The notes beneath the pieces were generated by a model. That model made no database searches and was not told the origin of the DNA. It saw nothing but the letters and a program-made list of their open reading frames with translations. 64,000 nucleotides of DNA, from contig NZ_CP100425.1 in assembly GCF_023151555.2 (NCBI RefSeq), positions 3,472,001 to 3,536,000 on the forward strand, in the 5' to 3' direction. Numbering within the stretch: the first letter of the stretch is position 1; each line of letters opens with the position of its first letter. The position numbers were made by a program, and so were the translations under genes. This DNA comes from Photobacterium sp. CCB-ST2H9. Lineage in GTDB: Bacteria > Pseudomonadota > Gammaproteobacteria > Enterobacterales > Vibrionaceae. Positions 9,893 through 19,324 of the stretch are shown here, in pieces.

Positions 9893-10143
9893 ATTACTCT
9901 TCCAAGAGCTACCAGCATCCAGCGCGGCCCGAATCTTGTCATCGATAGGGCAGTCTGTGAGCCATCTGTGAGCAAAAACGTGATCAATCTAACAGTTTTT
10001 GGGCAATCCGTAAAGTCAGTAAGGTTGATTCAGATGATGGTCAGGCGCTGGCTGTGCAAGTCCGTTCAATATCACCACAAAATAGTACAATGAATAAAAA
10101 TCGCCAGCGCCCCCGAGTTTGGAATGCAGATCACACACCGGAA

Positions 10144-10159
10144 TGTGAAGCATATCACA
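10144..10159. promoter_or_regulatory. CRP-cAMP binding site in the cyaA-hemC intergenic region
   Basis: The core TGTGA-AGCATA-TCACA is an exact match to the two CRP half-sites with the correct six-base spacing. It lies about 250 bases upstream of cyaA and 120 bases upstream of hemC. In E. coli CRP represses cyaA from a site in the same divergent region, so feedback control of cAMP synthesis is the likely role. The effect on hemC cannot be judged from sequence. Confidence 0.75.
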
Positions 10160-10217
10160 GTTGCGATATCACAGAACCAGACAAAAGCGCTTCACCGCAC
10201 TGGTCACAACATCTACA

Positions 10218-10246
10218 TTACCTTACCCGTGCCGGAGTGGTACGAT
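10218..10246 (+). promoter_or_regulatory. Candidate promoter for hemCDXY
   Basis: TTACCT and TACGAT are separated by 17 bases and end 35 bases upstream of the hemC ATG. This is a plausible sigma-70 promoter for the heme operon. The rest of the 389-base cyaA-hemC gap (9893-10281) shows the CRP-like site and no convincing gene. Confidence 0.45.
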
Positions 10247-10281
10247 TAGTGTATTTAAAGCAATTAGATGGACTCCATTGT

Positions 10282-11217
10282 ATGACTGAGAAGCCTATCC
10301 GGATCGCCACCCGCAAAAGTCCGCTCGCCCTCTGGCAGGCAGAATATGTCAAAGCGGCGTTGGAACAAGCCCACCCAGGGATCACCGTTGAACTGGTGCC
10401 TATGGTCACCAAAGGTGACATCATTCTGGATACCCCGCTGGCCAAAGTGGGCGGCAAAGGCTTGTTTGTCAAAGAACTGGAGCAAGCCATGCTGGAAGAC
10501 CGGGCCGACATTGCCGTCCACTCCATGAAGGACGTTCCGGTCGAATTCCCGGAAGGACTGGGGCTGGTCACCATCTGTGAGCGCGAAGACCCGCGCGATG
10601 CCTTTGTTTCCAACCAGTACGCCCACGTAGACGAACTACCTCAGGGCGCTGTGGTCGGCACCTCCAGCCTGCGCCGTCAGTGCCAGCTTCTGGCCCGGCG
10701 CCCGGATCTGCAGATCAAAACCCTGCGCGGTAACGTCGCCACCCGCCTGCGCAAACTGGATGAAGGCGAATACGACGCCATCGTTCTGGCCTGTGCCGGG
10801 CTCAAACGCCTGAAGCTGGAAGACCGCATTCGCTGTGCGCTGGAGCCGGAAGTCAGCCTGCCTGCCGTCGGACAAGGTGCAGTCGGGATTGAATGCCGTC
10901 TGGCCGACACCCGGATCCGGAACCTGCTGGCCGTCCTGAGCGACGAATCCACAACAGCCCGGGTCCTGTGTGAACGCGCCATGAATAACCGTCTGGAAGG
11001 CGGCTGTCAGGTGCCGATCGGCAGCTACGCCGAACTACAGGGCGATCAAATCTGGCTGCGGGCGCTGGTGGGAGAACCCGACGGCACCCACATCGTTGCA
11101 GGAGAAATCCGCGGCCCGATCGCCGATGCCGAGCGTCTGGGAACTCAGCTGGCAGAAGAACTTCTGTCACGCGGCGCCCGGGAAATTCTGACCCGACTGT
11201 ACGACGACGCCGAATGA
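10282..11217 (+). CDS. hemC: Porphobilinogen deaminase HemC
   Basis: HemC polymerises four porphobilinogens into hydroxymethylbilane on a dipyrromethane cofactor. The cofactor-anchoring C242 is in [11 protein letters not shown], and the substrate-binding arginines are in TSSLRRQ and [12 protein letters not shown]. The start was set at [17 protein letters not shown] (311 residues), because the in-frame upstream extension is not heme-enzyme sequence and contains the promoter region. The stop overlaps hemD by four bases. Confidence 0.97.
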   Translation: MTEKPIRIATRKSPLALWQAEYVKAALEQAHPGITVELVPMVTKGDIILDTPLAKVGGKGLFVKELEQAMLEDRADIAVHSMKDVPVEFPEGLGLVTICEREDPRDAFVSNQYAHVDELPQGAVVGTSSLRRQCQLLARRPDLQIKTLRGNVATRLRKLDEGEYDAIVLACAGLKRLKLEDRIRCALEPEVSLPAVGQGAVGIECRLADTRIRNLLAVLSDESTTARVLCERAMNNRLEGGCQVPIGSYAELQGDQIWLRALVGEPDGTHIVAGEIRGPIADAERLGTQLAEELLSRGAREILTRLYDDAE

Positions 11218-11966
11218 CAGTCCTGATCACCCGCCCAGCCCCGCAAGGCGACGCACTGGCACAAGCTCTGGCACATCAGGGAATCGCATCTCTGGTACAG
11301 CCGCTGCTGACCATTGCTCCCGGTGCAGGACTCCCCGGGCTGGGTGATCAGCTCCGGACGTTGCAAGAAGGAGACTGTCTGATTGCTGTCAGTAGCCATG
11401 CAGTCAAAATGGCTCATACTTATCTGACAGAACAAGGCATTAGCTGGCCGCGGCAGCCCCATTATCTGGCTGTCGGCCGGCAAACGGCCGATGTACTGGC
11501 CCAAGCCTGCGGTCAGGCTGTCACGGCGCCGCCGCGAGAAGACAGTGAGGGCTTGCTGGCACTCCCTGAACTCGCACAGCCAGCCGGGCACCGGGTTCTG
11601 ATTCTGCGAGGCAACGGAGGCCGTGAACTGATTTTTGATACGCTGGTCGAACGACAGGCCAGGGTATCTTACTGTGAAACCTATGCGCGACACTGGCTGG
11701 CACTGGACGGAGACTTACTGTTCCGCCAATGGCAACAGCAGGACGTGGATACCCTGGTCGTCACCAGCGGCCAGCAACTGGATTTTCTGTACCGGTTGAT
11801 GCCAGCACAGGCCCGGCCATGGCTATGCCAGTGCCGGTTGCTGGTTCCCAGTGAGCGTATAGCAAAGGAAGCCAAGGACATCGGCTTTCGCTGTATAACC
11901 ATGGTAGGCAGTGCCAGTAATGACGCATTGCTTACTACCCTAAGCACAACTGGCACAACGGGATAA
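11214..11966 (+). CDS. hemD: Uroporphyrinogen-III synthase HemD
   Basis: HemD closes and rearranges hydroxymethylbilane to uroporphyrinogen III. The 250-residue sequence is divergent, as the family always is, but shows [11 protein letters not shown] at the start, AVSSHAV near residue 60, [18 protein letters not shown], and [11 protein letters not shown]. It overlaps hemC by ATGA and is followed after 4 bases by hemX, the usual hemCDXY order. Confidence 0.93.
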   Translation: MTVLITRPAPQGDALAQALAHQGIASLVQPLLTIAPGAGLPGLGDQLRTLQEGDCLIAVSSHAVKMAHTYLTEQGISWPRQPHYLAVGRQTADVLAQACGQAVTAPPREDSEGLLALPELAQPAGHRVLILRGNGGRELIFDTLVERQARVSYCETYARHWLALDGDLLFRQWQQQDVDTLVVTSGQQLDFLYRLMPAQARPWLCQCRLLVPSERIAKEAKDIGFRCITMVGSASNDALLTTLSTTGTTG

Positions 11967-11970
11967 ACGG

Positions 11971-13140
11971 ATGACTGAGAAGAAGACCAATAACGATCAC
12001 CCTACGGCAGGCAACCAGTCTGATGCCGCAGCGACCGCCAAGGACAACCCCAAAAACGCCGACAACCAGCCCAAAGCGTCAGGTCGACCAGCCCAAGAGC
12101 CGACCCAACGCGCCCCGGCCAAATCCGGCAGTAAGACCGGCCTGGTCGCCATTGCCCTCGTCATTTTGCTGGGCGGCGGACTCTATTACCACGGTCACCA
12201 GCAGAATCTGGCCCAACAGGCACAACTGGCCGCACTGACCGGTCAGCTCAGCGAGATGAAAAACGCCCTGTCACAAAGCGAGCAGTCCGTCAAAGCTGCC
12301 GTGCAGACCAGCCTGGACACAGCGGAGACCAGACTGGGTCAGCAGGAAAACGATATTCAGGGATTACAGCGCGCACTGACTGAAGTTCAGGGACGCCGCC
12401 CGAACGACTGGTTGCTGGCCGAGGCCGATTATCTGACCCGGATGGCCGGCCGAAAACTCTGGCTGGAGCACGACGTTGCCAGTGCCACTTTATTGCTGGA
12501 GTCTGCCGATAACCGCATCGCACAGCTCAATGATCCGAGCCTGACCGAACTGCGGACAGCCCTGAGTGATGACATTACCATGCTCAAATCCATCGCCCGG
12601 ATTGACCGTGACGGTCTGGTGCTTCGCCTGACCAGCCTGCAAAATCAGATCGAGAGCCTGCCGCTGGCCAACGCCATTGTGCCGGAATCCCTGGATCAGC
12701 CCCAGACTGACAGCGTCAGTGAGTCCATTTCGGACTGGAAAACCAACCTGATGACCTCACTGAAACAGTTCAGTGAGCACTTCGTCACGTACCGCAAGCG
12801 GGATGGCAACGTGATACCGCTGCTGTCGCCGGAGCAGGATTTCTACCTGCAGGAAAATATCAGATCCAAACTCGAAACCGCCATCAAAGCCGTTTACCGG
12901 GAACAGGGTGAGCTCTATACGACCTCACTGACCATGGCGAAAGACTGGGCCAGCCAGTTCTATAAAACAGACGATGCCAAAACCCAGAGTTTCATCCAGG
13001 CCCTGAACGAGCTGGCAGAGCAGAAGATTCAGGTCAGCTACCCCAAGACACTGAAATCACGGTCTGAGCTGTCAGATATCATCAGCAAGCGCATTCGCCA
13101 GCAGGTCGCCCCAATCCACGGTGAGGAGAATCCGGCATGA
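11971..13140 (+). CDS. hemX: HemX, membrane-anchored protein of the heme operon
   Basis: This 389-residue protein has a hydrophilic, low-complexity N-terminus rich in Asn, Pro and Lys (1-55), one membrane segment (about 56-73) and a predicted coiled coil (about 78-135). The C-terminal domain contains NDWLLAEADYLTRMA, the conserved HemX signature. It was once annotated as uroporphyrinogen-III methyltransferase, but no methyltransferase motif is present. The true role is unknown. It overlaps hemY by four bases. Confidence 0.92.
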   Translation: MTEKKTNNDHPTAGNQSDAAATAKDNPKNADNQPKASGRPAQEPTQRAPAKSGSKTGLVAIALVILLGGGLYYHGHQQNLAQQAQLAALTGQLSEMKNALSQSEQSVKAAVQTSLDTAETRLGQQENDIQGLQRALTEVQGRRPNDWLLAEADYLTRMAGRKLWLEHDVASATLLLESADNRIAQLNDPSLTELRTALSDDITMLKSIARIDRDGLVLRLTSLQNQIESLPLANAIVPESLDQPQTDSVSESISDWKTNLMTSLKQFSEHFVTYRKRDGNVIPLLSPEQDFYLQENIRSKLETAIKAVYREQGELYTTSLTMAKDWASQFYKTDDAKTQSFIQALNELAEQKIQVSYPKTLKSRSELSDIISKRIRQQVAPIHGEENPA

Positions 13141-14324
13141 TTAAACTTTTGCTGCTGGTGGTTGCCTTGATCGCCGGCTTGATTTTTGGCCCGATGCTGG
13201 CCGGCAATCAGGGCTATGTCCTGATTTCTGCCGCCAATCAGACCCTGGAAATGAGCCTGACCACGTTAATCCTGCTGGTCGTTGTGCTGTTCGGTCTCTT
13301 CTTCCTGCTGGAAAATCTGGTTAAATGGCTGCTGTCTCTGAGCAGCGTTACCCGGGGCTGGTTCTCCGGCCGCCAAAGCCGGAAAGCCCGCCAGCTGACT
13401 TCCAGCGGACTGGTCAAAGTCCTGGAAGGAGACTGGAAACAGGCTGAAAAGCTGGTGGTCAAATCCGCCAGTCACAGTGACACCCCGCTGCTGAACTACC
13501 TGGCCGCTGCCGAAGCCGCTCAGGGACAGGGGCAACTGCACCAGCGCGACGAATACCTGCGTCAGGCTTCTGAGCTGGACAGCGAGAGCCTGGCTGTCGC
13601 CCTCACCCGTGCCCGCCTGCAATGCCGTCAGCATCAGTATGAAGAAGCCGTGGCGACGCTGCAGGATATGAAAAGCGCCCATCCGCGTAACCCCTTGCTG
13701 CTGGAACTGCTGAAGCAGTGTTACCTCGAGCTGGAAGACTGGCCGGCCTTACTCGGTCTCATTCAGCCGTTGAAAAAATACAGCACGCTGAGCGATGAAC
13801 AGGCCGACAAACTGCAGGAAAAAGCGGAATGCGGCCTGATGGCACAAATCGCCCAGCACAGTGGCAGCGACGGTCTGATGGGTCACTGGAACAGCCTGAA
13901 CCGCAAAGCCAGACAAAACCCGGTGCTGGTTGCCTGCTTTGTTCGGGAAATGTGTGCCCGGAATGCCGACAGTGAAGCCTATACCGTCCTTCGCGAAGCG
14001 CTGCGCAAGAAGATTGAGCCGCAACTGATCAGTCTGATGCCGACTCTCAAGCTGACAGACTATCATCCCGCGATTGTCACACTGCAGGATCTGCTCCGCT
14101 ATGACAGCGGCAATGCGACGACGCACAGTGCCCTGGGCCAGCTGTATCTTCGTGAAGGGAAATACCCGGAAGCCCGGACGCATCTGGAAAAAGCCATTGA
14201 GCTGCACCCGACCGTGGTCGATTACAGTTATCTGGTAGAAACGCTGGAGAAACTGAACGACAAAGCCGCCGCCCACCGCCTGTCCCGGGAAGGTCTGGCA
14301 CTGGCTCTGCCGTCGAAAATTTAA
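13137..14324 (+). CDS. hemY: HemY, TPR-containing heme-operon membrane protein
   Basis: This 395-residue protein has two N-terminal membrane segments (about 1-20 and 41-62), followed by a basic stretch (GRQSRKARQLTSSGL) and helical repeats of TPR type, clearest near the C-terminus (SALGQLYLREGKYPEARTHLEKAIEL). Enterobacterial HemY is not the protoporphyrinogen oxidase of the same name. It is thought to organise the heme pathway at the membrane. It ends the operon ahead of a strong terminator. Confidence 0.93.
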   Translation: MIKLLLLVVALIAGLIFGPMLAGNQGYVLISAANQTLEMSLTTLILLVVVLFGLFFLLENLVKWLLSLSSVTRGWFSGRQSRKARQLTSSGLVKVLEGDWKQAEKLVVKSASHSDTPLLNYLAAAEAAQGQGQLHQRDEYLRQASELDSESLAVALTRARLQCRQHQYEEAVATLQDMKSAHPRNPLLLELLKQCYLELEDWPALLGLIQPLKKYSTLSDEQADKLQEKAECGLMAQIAQHSGSDGLMGHWNSLNRKARQNPVLVACFVREMCARNADSEAYTVLREALRKKIEPQLISLMPTLKLTDYHPAIVTLQDLLRYDSGNATTHSALGQLYLREGKYPEARTHLEKAIELHPTVVDYSYLVETLEKLNDKAAAHRLSREGLALALPSKI

Positions 14325-14352
14325 CCGCTCAAACACATCTGTTGCAAAATGT

Positions 14353-14379
14353 AAAAAGCGCCATTTTTGGCGCTTTTTT
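14353..14379. terminator. Rho-independent terminator after hemY
   Basis: The hairpin AGCGCC-ATTTTT-GGCGCT is followed by six T on the + strand. The A-tract on the other side makes it potentially bidirectional. Confidence 0.9.
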
Positions 14380-14528
14380 GTCCCATACGGAAAAACAATC
14401 TCAGAATTTCATCCGCTTTTGTATCCATCTGTTAATAGCCATTTCAGCTTATATATTTGCTATTGATGGAATGAATTAAAAAATATTCAATGTGGCCTCT
14501 TTGAGCACTCACAGATGGAAATACGGTT

Positions 14529-14612
14529 ATGCTCCCTTGGTTAATTGTTTCCGGCATTGTTGTTGCAGTCATTACCTGCCTGCTGACAGCGGTACTGATT
14601 AAAGAATCCTGA
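14529..14612 (+). CDS. Putative 27-residue single-span membrane protein
   Basis: The ORF ATG to TGA encodes 27 residues: a short N-terminus with LPWL, an unbroken hydrophobic span (about residues 3-23) and a charged end KES. It is isolated between the hemY terminator (14353-14379) and a second terminator (14637-14661), so it would be its own transcript. The upstream 150 bases are AT-rich and could hold a promoter, but the ribosome site is weak (GGAAATACGGTT). Homology cannot be judged. It could also be chance. The remainder of the 14325-14698 gap shows no other gene. Confidence 0.4.
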   Translation: MLPWLIVSGIVVAVITCLLTAVLIKES

Positions 14613-14636
14613 GATTCATCAATCCCCCTCAATACA

Positions 14637-14661
14637 AAAGCCTCCGGAGCGGAGGCTTTTC
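14637..14661. terminator. Bidirectional rho-independent terminator
   Basis: The hairpin GCCTCCG-GAG-CGGAGGC is flanked by an A-run on the left and TTTTCTTTTTT on the right. It can serve the small ORF on the + strand and the convergent gene ending at 14699. Confidence 0.85.
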
Positions 14662-14698
14662 TTTTTTCAAATTCACACGTTTCAAATCTATACGATTT

Positions 14699-15127
14699 TC
14701 AGGCGCTGGCCTTGTATATCAGCTTGTCAAACTGCCGCTGAGCCAGCTCAGCTTTCTTCTGATATTTATCAGCCTTCTTCCGCTTTTTCTCGCTTTTCTT
14801 TTCATACTGACGCTTTTTCTTGGCCAGTTTTCGTAATTTTTTATCCAGCTTTCGGGCTTTCACGGACATCAGCAACTGAGCTGATAAATTCAGTACGGCA
14901 CCGGATTCCAGCGGCTCCCCAACCGCAGGAGCCGTCAGGGCTGGTGTAACCGGCAGAGACTGAACGGATGACTCAGGCAGACGCATCGGCTTACACAGCG
15001 CCCCTTTCCCGTTGGCAGCCCGGGCACAACTGCGACACAGATAGCGGGGCTGATTCACCAGCTCACCAATCGCCTCTGCTTTGGCACTGATTTCCGTGCG
15101 CCGGAATTTACATAGTGACTTAGACAT
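14699..15127 (-). CDS. Hypothetical protein with cysteine pairs and a lysine-rich coiled-coil tail
   Basis: The ATG at 15127 has a good GGAGAG ribosome site and gives 142 residues. The N-terminal third (MSKSLCKFRRTEISAKAEAI) contains Cys residues in YLCRSCARAA and ALCKP, which could bind zinc. The middle is Pro/Ala-rich. The last 50 residues are extremely basic and heptad-like, with many KK, KR and EKK steps. I do not recognise a characterised family. A nucleic-acid or ribosome-associated role would fit the charge, but that is inference. The next gene upstream is rsmJ, 40 bases away. Confidence 0.75.
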   Translation of the reverse strand: MSKSLCKFRRTEISAKAEAIGELVNQPRYLCRSCARAANGKGALCKPMRLPESSVQSLPVTPALTAPAVGEPLESGAVLNLSAQLLMSVKARKLDKKLRKLAKKKRQYEKKSEKKRKKADKYQKKAELAQRQFDKLIYKASA

Positions 15128-15167
15128 GACTTCTCTCCACTCTGCCGCCATCTCGTCTGACAAGGTT

Positions 15168-15938
15168 TTACTTCATGGCCGCTTTTATATAGACATCAAA
15201 GCGGTTCTTCTTGGTGCTGATCACCGTCGAAGGTGTCTGCTCATCCAGCCAGGGCGCATAATCCGGACGCTTGACGACCACCCGTTTTGCCGCGAGCGCC
15301 AGTGCCGGAGACAGCAACAGATCGGCATCCGTATCAGCCCCGACCAGACTCTGAAACACCCGCATCTCTTTTTTCACCAGCGCCGACTTTTTCTTATGCG
15401 GAAACATCGGATCCAGATAAACCACATCCGGCGCCATATAGTCCGGATCCGCAATCAGATTAGTCAGTGCATCCTGACTGGTCGCATGCAGCAGACTCAG
15501 CCGTTCACTGACCCAGCCGCCAATTTCGGCATCAGCTTGAGCCCGACGCAATCCGTCCTCAAGCAGTGCTGCCACCACAGGGTGCCGCTCAATCATCTGA
15601 ACCCGGCAGCCCAGCGAGGCCAGTACAAAGGCATCGCGACCCAGCCCGGCCGTGGCATCCAGTACCGTTGGGGTCACACCACTTTTCAGACCGACGGCCT
15701 TCGCAATAGCCTGTCCTCGTCCACCCCCGAATTTGCGCCGGTGGGCCGCTGCCCCGCCGGCAAGATCCACATAAACGGCACCCAGCTTGGGTTCATCCCG
15801 TTTCAGCAGCTCCAGCCGTTCTTCGGTCAGGTGCAGCGTAAACTGAGCCTCAGGATCATGCTCCAGCCCCCAGCGGGCAGCCAGTTCCGTCAGCTCAGAC
15901 TGACGCTCGGATTGGTCACAAAGTAAGGTGATGCGCAC
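15168..15938 (-). CDS. rsmJ: 16S rRNA m2G1516 methyltransferase RsmJ
   Basis: RsmJ methylates G1516 of 16S rRNA using S-adenosylmethionine. The SAM motif [14 protein letters not shown] is at about residue 94, and [14 protein letters not shown] is the catalytic DPxF-type motif. [10 protein letters not shown] and [10 protein letters not shown] are also conserved. The GTG at 15938 (MRITLLCD) follows GGAGACACCC and gives 256 residues, close to E. coli RsmJ. The longer in-frame start adds unrelated sequence. Confidence 0.94.
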   Translation of the reverse strand: MRITLLCDQSERQSELTELAARWGLEHDPEAQFTLHLTEERLELLKRDEPKLGAVYVDLAGGAAAHRRKFGGGRGQAIAKAVGLKSGVTPTVLDATAGLGRDAFVLASLGCRVQMIERHPVVAALLEDGLRRAQADAEIGGWVSERLSLLHATSQDALTNLIADPDYMAPDVVYLDPMFPHKKKSALVKKEMRVFQSLVGADTDADLLLSPALALAAKRVVVKRPDYAPWLDEQTPSTVISTKKNRFDVYIKAAMK

Positions 15939-16071
15939 GGGTGTCTCCGCAAAAGGTCGCCTGACCGGACAGGCAGATTTCAATATCGGCTACGGATTAT
16001 AGCAACCGGGGCAGGCAAATGGTTCACTTTTTCATGCACCCAGCGAACAGCGGTGATGTCTCGCGGCAGGC

Positions 16072-19000
16072 TTACAATATCGCCTCGGTGGCCTGATTCA
16101 GACGGTGTACCAGTTGCGGCAGCGGCATTGGTTTGCCGAAGAGGTAGCCCTGACCATAGTCCACACCCAGCTGTTCCAGACGAACCAGAATCGCTTCGTT
16201 TTCGACAAATTCTGCCACAGTCTGCTTGCCCATTTTCTTGGCCAGATCATTGATGGCCGTCACCATGGCTAGGTCCACCTCGTCATCGGCGATATCGCGC
16301 ACGAACATGCCGTCAATTTTGATTAAATCCACCGGCAGACGCTTGAGGTAACCAAAAGAAGACAGCCCGGCACCGAAATCATCCAGGGAGATCAGACATC
16401 CCAGTGATTTCAGCTGAGTAAACAGCTCGATGGCTTCACTCATGTTGCCGATTGCGGCCGTTTCGGTAATTTCCAGGCACAACTTGCTGGGCGGGACCGT
16501 TGAATGGCCGATCCTGGTCAGCAGGAAGTCCACAAAGTCCGGATTCCCCATCGACTGTCCCGACAGATTGATGGAACACAACTGAAGCGGTGCCACCGCT
16601 TCCGGATGAGCCTCCAGCCAGTCGAGGGCGGCACTGACCACATAGCGGTCAATCAAATGGGCCAAATTGTAACGTTCAGCCGCCGGCATAAAGAGACCCG
16701 GCGGGATCATGGCCCCGTCACTGCTCCGCATCCGGAGCAGAATTTCATAGTGATGGCCCGGCATCGGATGAGCCAGCGGCGCGATCGTCTGCGCATAGAG
16801 CTCAAAGCGCCGCTCATCCAGCGCCCGCCGGATATGATTCACATAAGCCATTTCCCGCTCCCGCCGCTGCAGCTCTTCATCATCCGGACGGTAAAGGTGG
16901 AGACGGTTTCGCCCTTCGTCTTTTGCGGCATAACAGGCAGTATCGGCCTGAGCATGCACCTGCTGGGTAGATCCCGCGGTGTTATCAATCAGGCGGATAC
17001 CAATCGAAGCACTGAGGCTGAAACGGGTGTTCTGCCAGTAAAACTCGCTCTCTTCCAGCAACTGGAGAATTTCGGCCCCCAGCCGCAACGCCCCCTCAAC
17101 CTCGCAATGACTGAGGATAATGGCAAATTCATCCCCGCCCAGCCGGGCCAGCGACGCTTTATGCGGCATGATCCCACGCAGCAGCCAGGCCACCTGTTTT
17201 AATGCCTCATCCCCCGCTTCATGGCCTGCCGTATCATTAATCACCTTAAACTGGTCCAGATCGATATACAGCATGGCATGACGGGCACTTTTCTCTCTGG
17301 CTTCGGCCAGAGAAGATTCAAGCAGACGCTCAAAGTAGCTGCGGTTGAACAGGCTGGTCAGGTAGTCATGGTTGGCCTGATATTCCAGTTTGGCTTCCAG
17401 CTCACGGGTACTGGTAATGTCCTCTCCCACCAGCAGCAACTGATGCTGAGACAGTGAAGAGCGGATCGTCTCACGAATCCATACTGCCTTGCCGCTGGCA
17501 CAGGTATAGCGCAGCTGGCGACGCCAGACACTCTGCTCTTCCTTCCCTGGATGGGTTGAAATAAAGTGCTGCGGAATTTCGGCATCATCCAGATAGAAGT
17601 CGGTCACTTTATGGCCCAGCATTTCGCGCTTACTGTAGCCCAGCAGCTCAGTCGCAAACTGGTTCACTGACTGAACCCGTCCATGCTGATTGATAGCCAG
17701 CAGGATCACCGGCTGCTGTTCGTAGAGCAGCCGGTAGCTGATCTCCCGTTCACGCAGTTTTTCTTCCATATGATGCCTGGCCGTCACATCCCGGGCTTCC
17801 AGCAGCAGCTGACCTTCTTCCTTCTCGGTTTGCGGCAGCGGCTTGATCGAGATATCCAGAATACGGATCCCGTCCTCACTGCTGTTAATTCCGGTTTCAA
17901 AGCGAACCAGCTGACTGTGGCTGGCCGACAGAAACGACTGCTTTAACTGCTCTGTGCCGGAGCGCTCCCAGCAGCCCCACTCCCAGAAGGGACAGTCATA
18001 TTTAATCACTGAACGCCCGAGCAAATCCTGCAGTGCGAGATTGGCCGACTTCAGCTGGCCGCGATGGGTCAGAATCGCGATATACTGGAAACTCTGATCA
18101 AAGACGCCTTCAAACAGGGTCCGGCTCTGATTGAGCTTGCGCTCGCTGCGGCGTAAGCGGCGAATAATGACAATTAACAACAAGATCACCGACAGCAGCA
18201 CTGCCAGCACCGCCGTGATCAGCCTGACCTGTCCGGCATACCGGTCAAACCAGCTGGGCGGACGATTTACCAGGAGCACTGCTTCCGGATCCACTTTCAC
18301 TTTCCAGCGTTTCAGCGCCGGATAATTCAGCATCGCCTGATGCGGGCTGCTCAGAAACGCCGGAAAATCTGCCACTGTTCCATTGAGCACCTGCCTGAGC
18401 AGCTGACCCAGCATCAGCCCCTGATCATACCCGCGGCTGACCACACCGCCCAGCGCATCACTGTCGAGCAGAAAACGGTAGGAGACATAAACCGGCGCGT
18501 TTGCCCTTCGGGTCAGGGTATGCATGATCTCACGGCTGGGCATGAAAATACCCTGGCCATCCACATAGTAGCTAAGGAAAACAATGGCTGAATCCGGCGG
18601 CAGCTGACTGACGGTATCGAACAGTTCCCCGAAGGTATGCGGGTTGAGGTAGGTATACGGGATATCCGGATGCTGAATCAGATATTCCTGAGCATCCTGC
18701 CAGAGTTCACGTCCGGTGGCGGTGTTATCGGTAATGAAATAAAAGCGCGAGACATCCGGCTGGACGCTCTGTGCCAGGCGAATATTGGCTGACACATCGT
18801 TCGCTTCGAGGATACCGGCCACATGGGACAGGTTGGCGTGTTTCTCGGGCTTATATTTGTTAATTCCGGAGATCAGGACCGGGGTCTCGCCTATATCTGC
18901 CGCCAACTGGTTTGCCAGCCACAACGCATTGTCGTCCGTCACCACAATGGCATCGAATTTCTCGCTGCTCAGTTTCGCCTGATACAAATCGACCAGCTGA

Positions 19001-19209
19001 TCCAGATACCAGGGCGACTGATACCGCATGCTGTCCATGTAATCCACCTGGAGCTGGATATCCGTTGAACGCAATGCGGCACTCAGACCATCCTGCTGGG
19101 CATCGGTCCAGCGCATCCCCTGATGATACGAATGGATCACCAGCACATTCGCCTCAGCCATCACCAGCCTGGGCAGGCACAATGCCAGCAACAAGAGAAC
19201 TAAGCGCAT
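16072..19209 (-). CDS. Membrane GGDEF-EAL sensor with periplasmic ABC-type binding domain and PAS domains
   Basis: Starting at MRLVLLLLALCLPRLVMAEA, the 1045-residue protein has a signal peptide, a periplasmic domain (about 20-325) resembling the ABC substrate-binding family (VLVIHSYHQGMRWTD), and a membrane span (329-350). Two PAS domains (about 363-480 and 495-605) follow, then GGDEF with an intact GGDEF at 691-695, and EAL (about 795-1040). The EAL motif reads EIL, but the other catalytic residues are present (INLSG, LEITETA, DDFGAG, KIDG, AEFVEN), so c-di-GMP hydrolysis is likely. No RxxD inhibitory site is seen before GGDEF. Target and ligand are unknown. The start is uncertain by about 40 codons. 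Confidence 0.9.
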   Translation of the reverse strand: MRLVLLLLALCLPRLVMAEANVLVIHSYHQGMRWTDAQQDGLSAALRSTDIQLQVDYMDSMRYQSPWYLDQLVDLYQAKLSSEKFDAIVVTDDNALWLANQLAADIGETPVLISGINKYKPEKHANLSHVAGILEANDVSANIRLAQSVQPDVSRFYFITDNTATGRELWQDAQEYLIQHPDIPYTYLNPHTFGELFDTVSQLPPDSAIVFLSYYVDGQGIFMPSREIMHTLTRRANAPVYVSYRFLLDSDALGGVVSRGYDQGLMLGQLLRQVLNGTVADFPAFLSSPHQAMLNYPALKRWKVKVDPEAVLLVNRPPSWFDRYAGQVRLITAVLAVLLSVILLLIVIIRRLRRSERKLNQSRTLFEGVFDQSFQYIAILTHRGQLKSANLALQDLLGRSVIKYDCPFWEWGCWERSGTEQLKQSFLSASHSQLVRFETGINSSEDGIRILDISIKPLPQTEKEEGQLLLEARDVTARHHMEEKLREREISYRLLYEQQPVILLAINQHGRVQSVNQFATELLGYSKREMLGHKVTDFYLDDAEIPQHFISTHPGKEEQSVWRRQLRYTCASGKAVWIRETIRSSLSQHQLLLVGEDITSTRELEAKLEYQANHDYLTSLFNRSYFERLLESSLAEAREKSARHAMLYIDLDQFKVINDTAGHEAGDEALKQVAWLLRGIMPHKASLARLGGDEFAIILSHCEVEGALRLGAEILQLLEESEFYWQNTRFSLSASIGIRLIDNTAGSTQQVHAQADTACYAAKDEGRNRLHLYRPDDEELQRREREMAYVNHIRRALDERRFELYAQTIAPLAHPMPGHHYEILLRMRSSDGAMIPPGLFMPAAERYNLAHLIDRYVVSAALDWLEAHPEAVAPLQLCSINLSGQSMGNPDFVDFLLTRIGHSTVPPSKLCLEITETAAIGNMSEAIELFTQLKSLGCLISLDDFGAGLSSFGYLKRLPVDLIKIDGMFVRDIADDEVDLAMVTAINDLAKKMGKQTVAEFVENEAILVRLEQLGVDYGQGYLFGKPMPLPQLVHRLNQATEAIL

Positions 19210-19324
19210 GAAGAGAAAGTGATATCCTTTGGTAATGTCGCGATTGTTCTTCAATCCTAAACCGTGCGTCACAGTGCAAGCCAGTATATGATGCAGTAGT
19301 TGCGAACTACCACGGAAAGATGCC

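Noticed and set aside
10054..10281. In-frame upstream extension of hemC adding about 76 codons
   Set aside because: It covers the CRP site and the candidate promoter, and hemC proteins start at the [17 protein letters not shown] segment.
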